From: Smallanthus sonchifolius
Taxonomy: Eukaryota > Streptophyta > Magnoliopsida > Asterales > Asteraceae
Reading direction: 5' to 3'
DNA length: 64,000 nt
Assembly (NCBI GenBank): GCA_023525975.1
Contig: CM042035.1
Span: 31,835,001-31,899,000, forward strand
Shown here: piece after piece, positions 10,280 to 21,443 of the stretch
How the letters are laid out: each line of letters begins with the position of its first letter
Position numbering within the stretch: position 1 is the stretch's first letter
The notes under the pieces: generated by a model
Seen by the model: only the letters and a program-made list of their open reading frames with translations
Told to the model about the DNA's origin: nothing
The model's database searches: none
Translations under genes and position numbers: made by a program

Positions 10280-13021
10280 TCATAAGTCAAATAGATGAGG
10301 GTCCGACTCCTTCATCTCCTTCTCCGTTTCCCAAGTGGCTTCCGATCCCTTTCGATGTTTCCATTGGACTTTAACCAATTGGATAATCTTATTACGCAAA
10401 CGCTTCTCCTTCTTGTCTAAGATGGCCACGGGTTCTTCTATGTAATTAAGGCTGTTGTCTACCTCGATGTCAGTAAGTGGTACGTGAGCTGATTCATCCG
10501 CCAAACACTTTCGCAAGTGTGATACATGGAAAGTAGGATGAATCCCACTCAACTCATCAGGCAACTTTAGCCGATAAGCGACTTCACCCACCCGTGCCAT
10601 TATCCTGAATGGTCCGACAAACCTCAGACTTAACTTTCCTCTCTTCCTGAATCGTATGATTCCCTTCTAGGGTGACACTTTCAACATTACTCTGTCCCCA
10701 ACATTAAACTTAATAGGCCTTCGTCGTTTATCCGCATAGGATTTCTGACGATCTTGTGCGGCCTTCATTCGTGCTTTGATTTGATCAAACCTTTCTGACG
10801 TTTCTCTTACTACTTCAAGACTCCCTAATTCCTTTTGTCCAATCTCACCCCAACAAATCGGGGTCCTACATCTTCTCCCATACAACATTTCGTAAGGCGG
10901 CATGCCTATCGTCGTGTGATAACTATTGTTGTAGGAGAATTCGGCTAACGGCAGATGACTGTCCCAACTGCCACCGAAGTCGATAATACATGCACGAAGC
11001 ATATCTTCCAATGTCTGAATGGTCCTTTCGGACTGACCATCCGTTTGCGCGTGGTATGCTGTACTGATATTAAGCCTCGTGCCCATCGCCTTATGAAATC
11101 TTTTCCAGAACCTCGATGTGAATCGTGTGTCCCGGTCAGATACGATCGTCAAGGGCATCCCATGCCGTGCTACTACTTCGTTAATAAATACTTCCGCTAA
11201 CCTTTCCGACAAGAACGTCTCGCGAATAGGTAGGAAATGAGCACTCTTCGTTAAACGGTCCATAATTACCCAAATGGTGTCATGACCTTTAGCTGTGCGA
11301 GGTAGCTTGGTTATGAAGTCCATGGTAATGTGTTCCCACTTCCATTCTGGTATATAAAGTGGTTGAATCTTTCCATACGGTTTCTGGTGTTCGGCCTTTA
11401 CTTGTGAGCAAGTCAAGCACTTGCTTACATACTTTGTTACCTCATGTTTCATCCCAGGCCACCAGTCTTCCTTCCTCAGATCTTGGTACATTTTATTGGT
11501 ACCAGGATGGATAGAGTATCGAGACTTATGAGCCTCATCCAAGATTTTGGTTCTAAGCTCGCCACTCATAGGTATCCATACCCGTCCAAAACGTGTCTTA
11601 ACACCAAGGGTGTTATATTCCAACTTGTCCTGTTGGCCAACCATCCTTTCCTTCTTTATGTTTTCTTCTTTAAGTGCCTCATCTTGAGCCTTTTCGATTT
11701 CTCTCATCACATCTGATGTTACCACTAACTGGCAAGCTTTCACTCTAATAGGAGCAGGCACGTCCTTTCGTCTTAGAGCGTCAGCCACCACGTTTTCCTT
11801 TCCAGGATGGTATATTATTTCACAGTCATAGTCTTTCAACAGTTCCAACCATCGCCTCTGCCTCATATTAAGTTCCTTTTGTTCGAAGAAGTACTTCAAA
11901 CTTTTGTGGTCGGAGTAAATAGTAAACTTCACCCCGTACAGGTAGTGCCTCCAGATTTTCAATGTGAATACGACAACAGCAAGTTCCAAATCATGGGTTG
12001 GATAATTAGCTTCGTGAATCTTCAACTGTCGTGACGCATACGCGATCACTCTTCCGTGTTGCATCAACACGCATCCCAATCCCTGACCCGAAGCGTCAGA
12101 GTATACCACTAAGTCTTCATTGCCCTCGGGAAGGGCCAAGACTGGAGCTTGGGTTAGCCTCTTCTTTAATTCCTTAAACGCCTCATCTTGGGTCGAACCC
12201 CATTCATACTTAACCTCTTTCCGAGTCAACTTTGTCAACGGCGAAGCTATTTTCGAGAAATCCTGGATGAATCTCCGATAGTAGCCTGCCAATCCCAAGA
12301 AACTATGGATTTCAGTTGGCATCTTAGGAATATTCCATTCCTTTACCGTCACTATCTTTGCTGGGTCAACCATAATGCCGTTCGGGTTAATGACGTGACC
12401 TAGGAATTGGACTTCCCTAAGGCAGAACGCGTATTTAGAGAACTTAGCATACAACTTTTCCTTCTTCAGAGCTTCCAATACTTCCTTCAAGTGACACGCG
12501 TGATCACCCTCATTCTTGGAGTAGATGAGGATATCATCGATGAACACGATTACCGATCGATCCAGCATTGGTCGACAAACTCTATTCATCAAATCTATGA
12601 ACACTGCGGGGGCGTTTGTCAATCTAAAAGACATTACGCGGAACTCGAAATGTCCATAACGCGTGCGAAATGCAGTTTTCGGTATGTCTTCTTCCCTCAC
12701 CTTCAACTGATGGTACCCGGATCGAAGGTCGATTTTTGAGAACCAACTTGCACCATGTAATTGATCGAACAGGTCGTCGATCCTTGGTAAAGGGTACTTG
12801 TTCTTCACCGTATGTTTATTCAACTCACGATAATCAATACACATTCTCATCGAACCGTCTTTCTTCTTCACAAACAACACCGGATCACCCCACGGCGAGA
12901 TGCTCGGTTGGATAAATCCCTTCTCAAGTAACTCGTCTAGTTGTGCCATTAACTCTTTCATCTCCACTGGTGCTAGTCGATATGGAGCCTTAGCCACGGG
13001 CTGGGAATCTGGTTCTAAGTC
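10280..13021 (-). pseudogene. pol: Chromovirus pol: RT, RNase H, integrase, chromodomain
   Basis: On the minus strand from 13021: PYRLAPVEMKELMAQL, SKIDLRSGYHQL and the catalytic FIDDILIYSK of RT. The usual MPFGL box reads MSFRL, two odd residues. RNase H follows with VVYSDASGQGLG, LELAVVVFTL and TIYSDHKSLKY. Integrase has an HHCC finger (EAHKSRYSIHPG ... CLTCSQ) and catalytic TMDFITKLP, VSDRDTRF and DGQSERTIQ. The C-terminal chromodomain reads EEPVAILDKKEKRLRN and VQWKHRKGSEATWE. One TAG (about 10664-10666) stands where Trp is expected after VSP. A TGA at 13022-13024 separates pol from gag where CGA (Arg) fits. Apart from these the frame is open, which suggests a recent insertion. Confidence 0.93.
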
Positions 13022-14866
13022 GATTCAAAATTCAACCTCTCTGTCGGGTGGTATCCCAGGCAAATCATCTTGAAACACCTCCGGGTACTCGCGTACCACG
13101 GGTACATCGTCTAGTTCCTTCACTACCTTAAACTTGTCAATCACATACACCAGATAAGCCTCGCATCCGGGCCTCAAGTAATCTGTTGCCTTAATCATCG
13201 AGATGACGTTTGGCATCGGGGCGTCACGATCTCCAAGAACCTCAACTATGCTACCGTCCGGAGCCTTGAGTCGGATTATCTTTCGTTTACATATAATTTG
13301 TGCTTCATTGGCAGTTAGCCAATCCATTCCTAACACGATATCAAACCCACCCAGAAACATAAGAAACAATCTGACAGGGAACCTATGACCTTCTATTTTT
13401 ATTGTGGAGTTGTCAACTACATCGGTCACTCTCGCAGTTCTACCCTCAGCGGTTTCTACGCTAAAAGCCTTTTCTAGCTTACTGACAGTGTACTTCACTC
13501 GTTTACAGAAAGTCACAGATATAAAACTCTTACTGGCACCCGAATTAAATAACACAGAAACCAAAATGTTGTCAAGGATGAACGTACCTGACGCCACATA
13601 GGGGTCTGCCCTGGCTTGGTCTTGCGTCAGTGCGTACGCCCGAGTCTTTGCTCGGGGCCTCTCTTCTTTCCTTTCCGGGCCTTTCCCTTTCCCGGCTTCA
13701 CCCATTCTCGGTTTCGGGCATTCCCTACTCAGATGACCGACATCCCCACAAATATAGCACTTGAAGTGTTGTGGGCATTCACGGGAGTAATGCCTGGTCT
13801 TGCCACACTTGAAGCACAAGTTAGATCCCAGTCTACATTCACCAGTATGCTCCCTTCCACACTTCTTACAAACAGTCGGCTCATCTACCCGAGCCCTCTT
13901 ATCATGAGCCCCAAACATCCTTCCACCAGTTTGCTTGTTCGAGAAGCTCGGTCTCTTCTTCGGTTCCTCAATGGCAACGACATTCAGCGCCAGATCATCG
14001 AATACCACGCCGCTCAGTTCTACTACCGAGTCGTAGGTCGTAGGGGCGTTTGCCTTAACATAGGTGCGGACCTGGTCCGGCAGCCCTTGAATGTAACAGG
14101 AAATCTTTCTTACCTCAGTCGTGATAAGGTGTGGCACCAGACGTGCCAGTTCATTGAATCGAGTTGTGTACTGCCGGTGCGTCATGCTCCCAGCCTTCAA
14201 ACCCAGAAATTCCCTCTCTACCTTCTCAATCTCGTTCCTTGGGCAGAAATTCTTGATCACCAAAGTTTTCAAGTTAGCCCACATCATCGCATCCACAACC
14301 TCGCTCCCTTTTGCTTGACGTACACCTTCCCACCAATGGGATGCTTCCTCTCTTAAGGAGTTAGCAGCAAATTTCACAACTTGATCCGTTCGACATTCAC
14401 TCAGACGAATGGCAGCCTCCATACGAATCACCCAATCAAACGTAGCTACCGCGTCTTTCTTCCCGATCAAGACTGGCGGGTCACATGCCTTGAAGGACTT
14501 ATAGTCGCAACCACGGTTAAGCGGTGCGTTGATTGCCTCAGTGTTCGGGGTATCAACCGCCGTGTTAGACCCACCCGTCTCATTAACCTTCTTTAATGCT
14601 TCTGCCAACAGTCCTGGTAAAGAATCTTTCATCAAGTCTGTGAACTCTCGATCTATGGCTGTTCTCACTTCTGGTTCAAAAGTGAAAGGTTGTTCTTCAA
14701 CCTGTGTCTGCTCGGTTCCATGCACACCAACCGTCGGTTCAGTGTGAACACTTCCTTCTTCACTATACTCTTGGCGCGCAGGGGTCCTGCTGCGACCGCC
14801 GTTACGACCACCGGTACGACCACCGGTACGGCCCCCACCACGTCTTCCGTTTCCTCTCCTAGCCAT
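13022..14866 (-). pseudogene. gag: Chromovirus gag and protease
   Basis: Starts at ATG 14864-14866 with a Gly/Arg-rich N-terminus (RRGNGRRGGGRTGG). The capsid follows (CDYKSFKACDPPVLIG, WVIRMEAAIRLSEC, EFLGLKAGSMTHRQYTTRFN). Then come two CCHC knuckles (CFKCGKTRHYSREC, CYICGDVGHLSREC) and a third partial one. The protease follows, but its active site reads VLFNSGASKSF: Asp of the D-S-G triad is Asn, a GAT-to-AAT change, so protease should be inactive. The frame is otherwise open to a TGA at 13022-13024. The expected product is one Gag-Pol polyprotein with the downstream pol. Confidence 0.92.
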
Positions 14867-15184
14867 TTCGTTCTATAAGACAAGGAATCCAATGTCATCA
14901 CGCTAGTTAACAAATAAAATTCAATAAGCACTGTAAGATGTTAATATACACTGGCCATCTGCAATTAACCATTACACTACCTTTCGATTTCTATTTGACC
15001 ACCTTTGCGATTCCATCAGAACACAAGTCCTTACCTAACCCTTTCTAAGGCATACTACACGTGTAAATATATACTACCTTCATACCTGATGCTGTGGCTC
15101 GAGTTACCTGTACTGGCATCCGCTTTCGGTCCCATTCACAGTTTAAGTTCAGATACTGGGAGTGTCCGAATCTCTAAAACTATT
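14867..15184 (-). other. Chromovirus untranslated leader
   Basis: About 320 bp between the PBS and the gag start. No ORF or repeat is seen. Confidence 0.7.
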
Positions 15185-15196
15185 GCTTTGATACCA
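15185..15196 (-). promoter_or_regulatory. Chromovirus primer binding site (initiator tRNA-Met type)
   Basis: Minus strand TGGTATCAAAGC, three bases inside the 5' LTR. The canonical plant initiator tRNA-Met complement is TGGTATCAGAGC, one base different. Confidence 0.85.
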
Positions 15197-15199
15197 ACT

Positions 15200-17053
15200 T
15201 GTAAGGCCCCAAACCTGGGAGGCCTCACTTGTTGGATTTACTCATTCACAAATAGTTCTTAAACTTGATTATGAAATAACGCAGCGGAAAATACTTCAAA
15301 TAAACATAACCATTACATTGTTTAACAATGGAAGCGTAACATATTCTATTACATAAACATATCATAATCTAATCATAACGGGATGCCAGTCTTCATGATC
15401 AACCGGGTAACTCTTCTCGCTTGCCAAGCATCACCGTCCATCATCCATACCTGCCTTAACCTGAATGTGCATACTAAAAAGTCAGCTACGCTGGTGAGTT
15501 CTAGTTTTCATTCGATTTAAAAAATGGTTCATCATTCAAAACATTCATTAGGGTTTAACATCACGTATAAGAAAACAGGGCCTTTCATTCATCATTGAAA
15601 ACCTTCAAACATTTTTCCTCGTCATAAACACATTGAACGGATCATTTGTTTAAAACATTAAACATTCATTTAGTCATACATTACTATCTACAATCTGTAT
15701 CTTTCTTTAAGCGTCTCTGTGTCCCCGAAGGAACCTTTGATGTTGTGGGCAACCGCTACGTATCGTCGTCATTTCCACAACCATTCAATACGTGGGGTCA
15801 ACCGTTACGAATCGCCGTCATTGCCCAACACGCATCATTCCTTTGGAAATCAACCGTTACGTATCACCGTCATCGATTTCCCCTTACCTCATTCTCTTAG
15901 GATGATCGTCATCACCCGAGTAACCGTCGTTACTCCCTTACCAATTGTACAACATCAAACCATTGGCAGGCCACCAAGACACTGCCTCTGTTGCTCTTAT
16001 GGCAACTATGGCTCGCTGTCCATAATCTACCACAAGGCTGGGAATTACATTCCCAGACTTCATTCGTCAATTCCATTTATTCGACAGATTAGATTTGTAA
16101 TGACTTCTTTAAAACCTTTGCCCTTTTTCTTTTCTTTTCATAAAACCTTTCATTCATTTTCGAAACCCTTTACCTTTAGTTTAAACCATTTCTTTATAAA
16201 CATTTCGTTCGTAAACCTTCCGTTCATAAACTTTCTTTCCATAAACCGTTCATTCCAAATCATTTCATTTCGTAAACATAGTTTCATAAGCATCATTTTA
16301 TAAACATAGTTTCATAAACAAAGGTCCCACTACGTCACTTCCGATCTGAATTGATTAGTTAAATACACATCAGACCAAATCCCGACTCTAACGTTTTAAC
16401 CTTCTAAACATACCGACTTTACCTAATCAGTATGATGCCTGCGAACTTAGCAAGTGAGCAGACCCTGCTTCCTGCGTACTTGATAAGTACGCAGGATCCT
16501 CTTCCTGCGTACTTGATAAGTACGCGGTGCTCTCTTCCTGCGTACTTGATAAGTACACAGGACCTGCTCCGTGCGTACTTGATAAGTGCGCACGACCTGT
16601 TCTTCGCAAAAACCTTAACTTTCTCATTCGGGTCTGATCACGTCAAGATCCCGAACCTGTTTACATTCAAAAAGTTCGTTTTCCATTAAGGAACTCAAAT
16701 CTATGTTTATCCTTCAGTTTCATCCGTTAAAATGTTACATTTTCACCCAAAACCCGAAAAACCCAAAAACGAACTAAAACTCAGATTTAGTCGGATCGTT
16801 ACCTGAATCGAGCCTCTGGTCTGGAGGTTCTTCTCACGAGCTATGGAGTAACACTTTGCTAAAATCTCGGGTCAATCCGCCAACTTTCTCTCTCTACGGT
16901 TTCTCTCTCTAGATGTTGCAAATGAGAGAAAATGGTGATGATCCTTGGCTATTTATAGGGGAGGCTCCCCTTCTAGCCCATCCGGTCAGGCCCGTCATGC
17001 TTCATTCGTTTATTCCGTTATTATAACGGTCGTTTTATTTTTGGGATGTTACA
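15200..17053 (-). repeat. Chromovirus 5' LTR (1854 bp)
   Basis: Partner of 8267-10240. It lacks about 116 bp: TTCATAAACA at about 16310-16320 runs directly into AAGGTCCCACTACG. In the full copy the two edges share TAAACA, so the loss looks like a deletion between short repeats. The same palindrome array lies at 16440-16592 and the TATA candidate at 16949-16958. Confidence 0.93.
16440..16592. repeat. Array of five palindromes, period 33 bp, second chromovirus LTR
   Basis: Units at 16440, 16473, 16506, 16539 and 16572, the same layout as 9626-9778. Differences between the two LTR copies fall in single arms (for example TGCGAACTT at unit 1), so recent changes have not been compensated. Confidence 0.95.
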
Positions 17054-17289
17054 TGAAAGAAATCAAAAATCAGAAATCACAGGAGGAAAATATTTTTACC
17101 TTATTCGGCTTGGAGAAGACGAGGATTAAAGAGAAGGAGTAATGAGGGTTTTATCTTAATAGTCCCCAACGGTTAAATCACATTGTTTTTCGCAAAGATC
17201 TCTTCGCAATCTTATCATTATTCCCTATTTTATTTTTAAAATTTTTACAGATGTCGATAAGATTGACAGTTGTTAAATTTGGGGACAAT
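17054..17289 (+). other. Tat-1 remainder: leader of the antisense gene and polypurine tract
   Basis: Continues Tat-1 after the chromovirus. On the minus strand it is the upstream region of the antisense gene, with a possible GTAAAAAT donor near 17100. On the + strand AAATTTGGGGACAA (17275-17288) is the polypurine tract just before the LTR. Confidence 0.65.
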
Positions 17290-17889
17290 TGTTAGGGGTC
17301 ATTTAACAACTAAGGATCCTGAATCTTCAACATACTTCGGTATCCTGACAGGTTCCGATATCCTCAATATTTAAATGTTATATCTTTCATTTATTTTGAC
17401 TAATACGCAGGTAAAACACGTGTAGTCAAGGTCATTCCTGAAGAATCTCTCCAGAAGTCAAAGAGAACGTGTTGAAGACGCTTAGAGTGACTTACAACGG
17501 ATATATTTGAAGAATTAGTCTATCTCGGGATTCTCGATAGTTAGTTAGCATTATCTCTGTATTTGTTCAGCAAGTATTGATCGAATAGGCACAACATTCA
17601 CTACGCACTTAGCTCTCTAAACTCGAAAACACTTCTGTAACACACTTAGCTCGATCAATACTGTTCAACACTTGTAATATTTTTATCATTTATCGAAGAA
17701 ATGAGGCGGGGGACGATTGTCACCTCCCAAGGTTTTATGCCGGCGATCCCTAAAGATCAAGGGCTTTCCTCGTAAACAACTGTGTCACTCTTTGCATTTT
17801 AATATTGATTTTCACTGATTTTACAAGCACACTACCTCACAAACTAAGTTTGGTTACAAAATTAGTCTTATTAATTTTTACCCAAAACA
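17290..17889 (+). repeat. Tat-1 3' LTR (600 bp)
   Basis: Begins TGTTAGGGGTCA after the purine tract and ends TACCCAAAACA. It shares blocks with the Tat-2 LTR (20763-21340), notably GATCAAGGGCTTTCCTCGTA, ACAAGCA-RCTACCTCAC and the terminal TTTTTACCCAAAA. Both carry a G+C-rich stem-like segment before GGTTTTATG near the R/U5 region. The flank AAAGG follows. Confidence 0.85.
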
Positions 17890-18637
17890 AAAGGTTAAGG
17901 GAGTAATGCTCAACGTTCATCTACGTGTAAGCATTCGAGTGATAGGTATACGTAAAACTTTTAAGGGATACAAGGGTCACGGGTGAAAGTCTTGGATCGC
18001 GGCTGGTACTTCCCTTTTTAACAAATGAGGAGGCATGAGACCCCGTTGTTATAAAGACATACTACCGGTGTATATAGTGGTGGATGCCTGAATGTGTAGA
18101 TTGAAAAAATAGTTTTGATTATTGAATTAATACTTATTTGTGCCAAATGCTTTTTAGTGTCAAGATAATTGTATTCACCGACGTTCGCGCTCAAAATGTT
18201 TTCAGGTAATCAATAAAATGTGATTGAAAAGGAATAGGGCAGATATGAAATCTGACCCATGAAATATGTAAAGGATGGAATGCACGTAGGATAATCAGGT
18301 CTCGTGTAAAGGGAAATCCTAAAGAGATGAAAAGGAGATAGGACCAACCCTGGATCATACTATTTCGAGTGGCTTATTATGTATTTGATTTAAAACCCTG
18401 TTTTGTAATCAATGATAAAAAAGGGTATTTGAAATCCTGTGTTTATAAAGTAAATACAAGACTTTTGTTTTCCAACTAGGTTTTGATATTTACAAATACA
18501 ACCTGTGAGGTTGAAAGAATTTTGAAACGATCCTTTAAAAAAGTCTTCCGCTATAATTATAAAAACTCTAAAATCAAAGCAGGTGATACCAATCGAGCTC
18601 GCACACGTCCAGGGGGTGCCTGAGGCGGGGTGTGACA
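17890..18637 (+). repeat. Partial LTR of the chromovirus-like fragment
   Basis: Non-coding 748 bp ending in CCTGAGGCGGGGTGTGACA, an ending typical of Tekay-type LTRs and shared with the solo LTR at 42200-44789 (GAGGTGTGACA). Its start is not identified, probably because Tat-1 is inserted in it or next to it. Confidence 0.5.
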
Positions 18638-18639
18638 GG

Positions 18640-18651
18640 TTGATATCAGAC
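18640..18651 (+). promoter_or_regulatory. Degenerate primer binding site
   Basis: TTGATATCAGAC, two bases after the LTR end, compared with TGGTATCAGAGC of the initiator tRNA-Met class. Confidence 0.5.
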
Positions 18652-18966
18652 CCACAGGTTTTAGCGAATTTGATACTCGGATCTAGTATCTAAGCTTCAA
18701 CCATAAATGATTTTAAGATAAGAAAACAAGGTAACCTTCTTACCTGTATGTAGTTATCTGACAAATGGAAGTGTTCTGTCTAAGGAAAGAGCAGTGTATA
18801 AATCTCTCCTAGACCCGTCGCTCTTACTTGGGAACATATATGTTGGAGTACTACTCTAGGAAGATAACCATCCTTGTAGAACTTTAGCTAATAATAAGAT
18901 ACTGGCTTTAGTATCTAAGTCTTGACTAAAACAAATAAGATAAGTACTAACATATTAAGATTGCAG

Positions 18967-19698
18967 ATGTATGGAGGTAATTTTGTTCCCTATTATGATC
19001 CTAATCGTCCTATCAAGCAAGAATCCACGGAATACCATCAACTGGGTTCACAAATGAATCCTATCTCTTCGCCTTACTATAATGATGATCCCTTTGTCGT
19101 ACTCCATGTGTATAATTCTTCAGAATACCACCCTCAATCCCATAATTCTTCTAGTCAATGGATGGATGTTGGATCAGACTTCAGCAATTGTAATACTAGT
19201 GCCCCATCTGTGCAAGAAAATGAGGCACAGTCAAGCCAAGTCCAAGCAGGCTCACCAACATAGGAGGATCCATCTGAGGACTCCCATTACTATCAAACTA
19301 CTTCTGAAAGTCCTGATGATCATCCATTTAATAATACTATTTCAAACAATTCTGATTATCAATCTCATAACTCTGGATCCCTAGTTTTGTATGATCCCTA
19401 TATGTTTCCTGAACCTCCCTATGATGGGCCTTTTAAGAACTATTTCCAAACTCCTCCTGAGTACCAAAATGCTTATAATGATATTGTGGTAGGACTCCGT
19501 GAACCTCTACCAAAATATGGTTATGAGCATAGTATGCCTTCTTCCCCTATCGAATGTTTAGATCGTTCGTTACGCCAAACGGACGAGATAACATGGGAGA
19601 AGATAATGGACAAGGCAAGAACCAAGTTCTATGGAAAACAGGTGTACGAGTATGGAGAAGATTTGATGACTTTGGAGAAAGAGCTTATGAAGTACTGA
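18967..19698 (+). pseudogene. Unrecognised ORF 1 upstream of gag
   Basis: Not recognised. ATG at 18967 follows ATTGCAG, a good 3' splice-site sequence. The protein is rich in Tyr, Pro, Ser and Asn (MYGGNFVPYYDPN, SQWMDVGSDF) with a stop at 19261-19263. It continues in the same frame to 19698 through YDPYMFPEPPYDGPF and a more ordered, charged C-terminus (ITWEKIMDKARTKFYG, EDLMTLEKELMKY). About 240 residues in all. No transmembrane segment or known motif is seen. It lies between a PBS and gag, so it is probably an extra ORF of the retroelement. Confidence 0.5.
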
Positions 19699-19770
19699 AA
19701 TCTTGTTGTATTTTTTCTTTAAATTGTAATATATTTTAACAATAAAGTATCTTTTTGTTTTAATTTCAGA

Positions 19771-20256
19771 ATGGTTGGAAAAGGCAAAGGTCCTAGCTTT
19801 CTTCGAAAATTTGCGGCTGCTAATTACTTTGAACGTAAAACAAATGAAAAAACTATAGAAAATAATGAGGAAGCTGAAAGTTCTACTTTCAGAAGACTCA
19901 GAGAAATAGGAAACCCTAGCGTTCCCTATAATCCTTCTATAAGTTTTCATTCTGCTCCAATTGATGGAAGTTATAACATCACTCCTATATACTCACAAAA
20001 CTTTTATAAGGGATACGCCGAAATGCCTTATGAAAATAAATGTGACAATGAAGAAGAACGTGATGATTCTAATATCCCTTACGTTCCTTATTATGAGACG
20101 GTTCCTCTTTCCCTCTCCGCATATAAATGAGAATGCATCGAGAAGTGAGAGGGAACAAATGTTGTTGAACCGAATAGTTGAAGTGGAAAGAGAAAAAAAG
20201 CTGAAGTTGAAGCTCAGAATGTTTTGTTAGTTCAAGCTCTTGGGGAAAAGAACTTT
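19771..20256 (+). pseudogene. Unrecognised ORF 2 upstream of gag
   Basis: Not recognised. ATG at 19771 lies two bases after TTTTAATTTCAG, again acceptor-like. The first 119 codons (MVGKGKGPSFLRKFAAANYF, basic start, then acidic and Tyr/Pro-rich like ORF 1) end at a TGA at 20128-20130. The similar composition continues in other frames with NRIVEVEREKK (coiled-coil-like) to about 20256, so at least two frameshifts are likely. ORF 1 and ORF 2 share the Tyr/Pro/Asn-rich style. Confidence 0.45.
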
Positions 20257-20344
20257 AGAAATTTTTTAATAAATTTTATATGTACTACTTCTTGTAATGC
20301 ATCAATAAAGTTTTGTTTTTAATCATTTTCTGTTTCTTGATAGT

Positions 20345-20762
20345 ATGTCAAAAAATACTAGACCTTCTCAAAACACGAGAGCCAAAAGGAAACAAGTAGT
20401 AATTGAGAATGCTGCTGAAAATAACGATTCCCGTAAAGAATTCCAAAGAATGATTGCGGAAGGAATCAAGGATTCTCTTCCAATGATCTTTGAGGAACTG
20501 GAAAAGAGGCAGGCCGAAAAATTATCTATTTAGCCCTCAATTCCTCAATCTATTCATTCTCAGCATACTCAAATGATTACTCAATCAAAACCCGTCACTA
20601 TTAAACTAGAAGGTTCCACTACTCACAAGACCAAGAAGACGGAGAGAGAAGAATATTAGCACAACTCATCTGAAGATGAAGGAATGGGTAACAATTACGG
20701 TCACGTAGAGAAGAAAAGGAAAGTAGTTGGTTGTACCTACAAGATGTTCAAAGACTGCAAAC
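20345..20762 (+). pseudogene. gag: Chromovirus-like gag N-terminus, cut by Tat-2
   Basis: ATG 20345. MSKNTRPSQNTRAKRKQ is basic, then EFQRMIAEGIKDSLPMIFEE resembles the helical segment near the start of chromovirus gag. Two stops (20531-20533, 20657-20659) follow. The frame reaches GCTYKMFKDCK, comparable with CDYKSFKACDPP in the other chromovirus (14866 end), and stops at 20762 where the Tat-2 LTR begins. Only the first quarter of gag is present. Confidence 0.6.
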
Positions 20763-21340
20763 TGTTACGGGTTAAAATTCAGAGCAGGATCCTGAGGAAT
20801 GCGTTATCCAAGATCCGGTATCCCGATAAGGTCAGTATCTTGAATATTACTAACGGGTACTTGTCTATTGCTTTATTATTCGCAAGAAGAACGTGTGTAA
20901 CCACTAGCACCTAAAGACTCGGACGTGGAGTCAAATGAAACTTGCGGAATGTGCGTAGAAGGCTTTACAACGGTCACAAAGATGAAGATAGAATCTAAAA
21001 CCTTTATTTTCGAATAGTTAGTTAGTAGAAATCCTGTATTTATTATGCAATGGATCGTATAGGAAGACACACAACACCATCGCAAACCACTGTAACACTT
21101 AGCATACGGTCTTATTTGCTCTCTCTGTAATCAACAATTTAAATTATATAGAAGTCATCAAGGCAGCCCGACTTTCGTCGGCTCCCGAGGTTTTATGTCG
21201 GAGATCATGAAGGATCAAGGGCTTTCCTCGTAAACACTCGTGTTGATTTAACTGTTTTACGTTCATAGATTTAACAAGCATGCTACCTCACTCTCGAAAT
21301 TTGGTTACAAAGTTAGTTCATACAATTTTTACCCAAAATA
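20763..21340 (+). repeat. Tat-2 5' LTR (578 bp)
   Basis: Starts TGTTACGGGTTA inside the gag of the older element and ends TTTTTACCCAAAATA, where the usual final CA has become TA. It aligns in blocks to the Tat-1 LTR (17290-17889). Confidence 0.85.
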
Positions 21341-21343
21341 ATT

Positions 21344-21361
21344 TGGCGCCCACAGTGGGGC
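21344..21361 (+). promoter_or_regulatory. Tat-2 primer binding site
   Basis: TGGCGCCCACAGTGGGGC three bases after the LTR. The TGGCGCCCAC-GTGGGGC form is usual downstream of Tat LTRs. This confirms 20763-21340 as a 5' LTR on the + strand. Confidence 0.85.
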
Positions 21362-21443
21362 AAGTGGTGTTTTTTATTTTCAAATCTTTATCAAAATTTT
21401 TGTTTAATCACTATCTTTCGAAACTGATTTCAAAAGAGTCGTC

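Larger units (their letters stand above)
8267..17053 (-). mobile_element. Chromovirus (Tekay/Del-type Ty3/gypsy) with both LTRs, inserted in Tat-1
   Basis: Two LTRs in direct orientation (8267-10240 and 15200-17053), beginning TGTAAGG and ending GTTACA on the + strand, flank gag and pol read on the minus strand. A PBS (15185-15196) and a purine tract (10241-10255) are in the right places. Flanks are AGAAA (8262-8266) and TGAAA (17054-17058), a 5 bp target duplication with one difference. A chromodomain at the pol C-terminus places it among chromoviruses. Only two nonsense codons break its 4.6 kb of coding sequence, so it is the best-preserved element here. Confidence 0.93.
1..17889 (+). mobile_element. 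Tat-lineage Ty3/gypsy retrotransposon (Tat-1), 5' end outside window, interrupted by a chromovirus
   Basis: Seen: gag, protease, RT, RNase H, a second archaeal-type RNase H and integrase in order on the + strand (1-5407), an antisense gene (about 6578-8254), then after the inserted chromovirus (8267-17053) a short remainder, a purine tract and a 3' LTR (17290-17889). Known: the double RNase H, the IDGGSSA protease motif and the YIDDMVVKS RT motif mark the Tat group. The 5' LTR and PBS lie before base 1. Many stops and frameshifts make it non-autonomous. Its LTR and gag are related to those of Tat-2 (20763 onward), which it resembles in orientation. Confidence 0.9.
17890..20762 (+). mobile_element. 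5' part of a chromovirus-like element with two extra ORFs before gag
   Basis: An LTR-like end (GGGGTGTGACA, 18637) is followed by a PBS-like TTGATATCAGAC, three ORF regions (18967-19698, 19771-20256, 20345-20762) and then the Tat-2 LTR, which interrupts the gag frame after MFKDCK. RT and the rest are not visible in the window and would lie beyond Tat-2. The left boundary is uncertain because Tat-1 abuts it. Confidence 0.6.

Noticed and set aside
10955..14747. Plus-strand ORFs opposite chromovirus gag and pol, such as 13616-14356
   Set aside because: Shadows of well-supported minus-strand gag-pol with intact family motifs.
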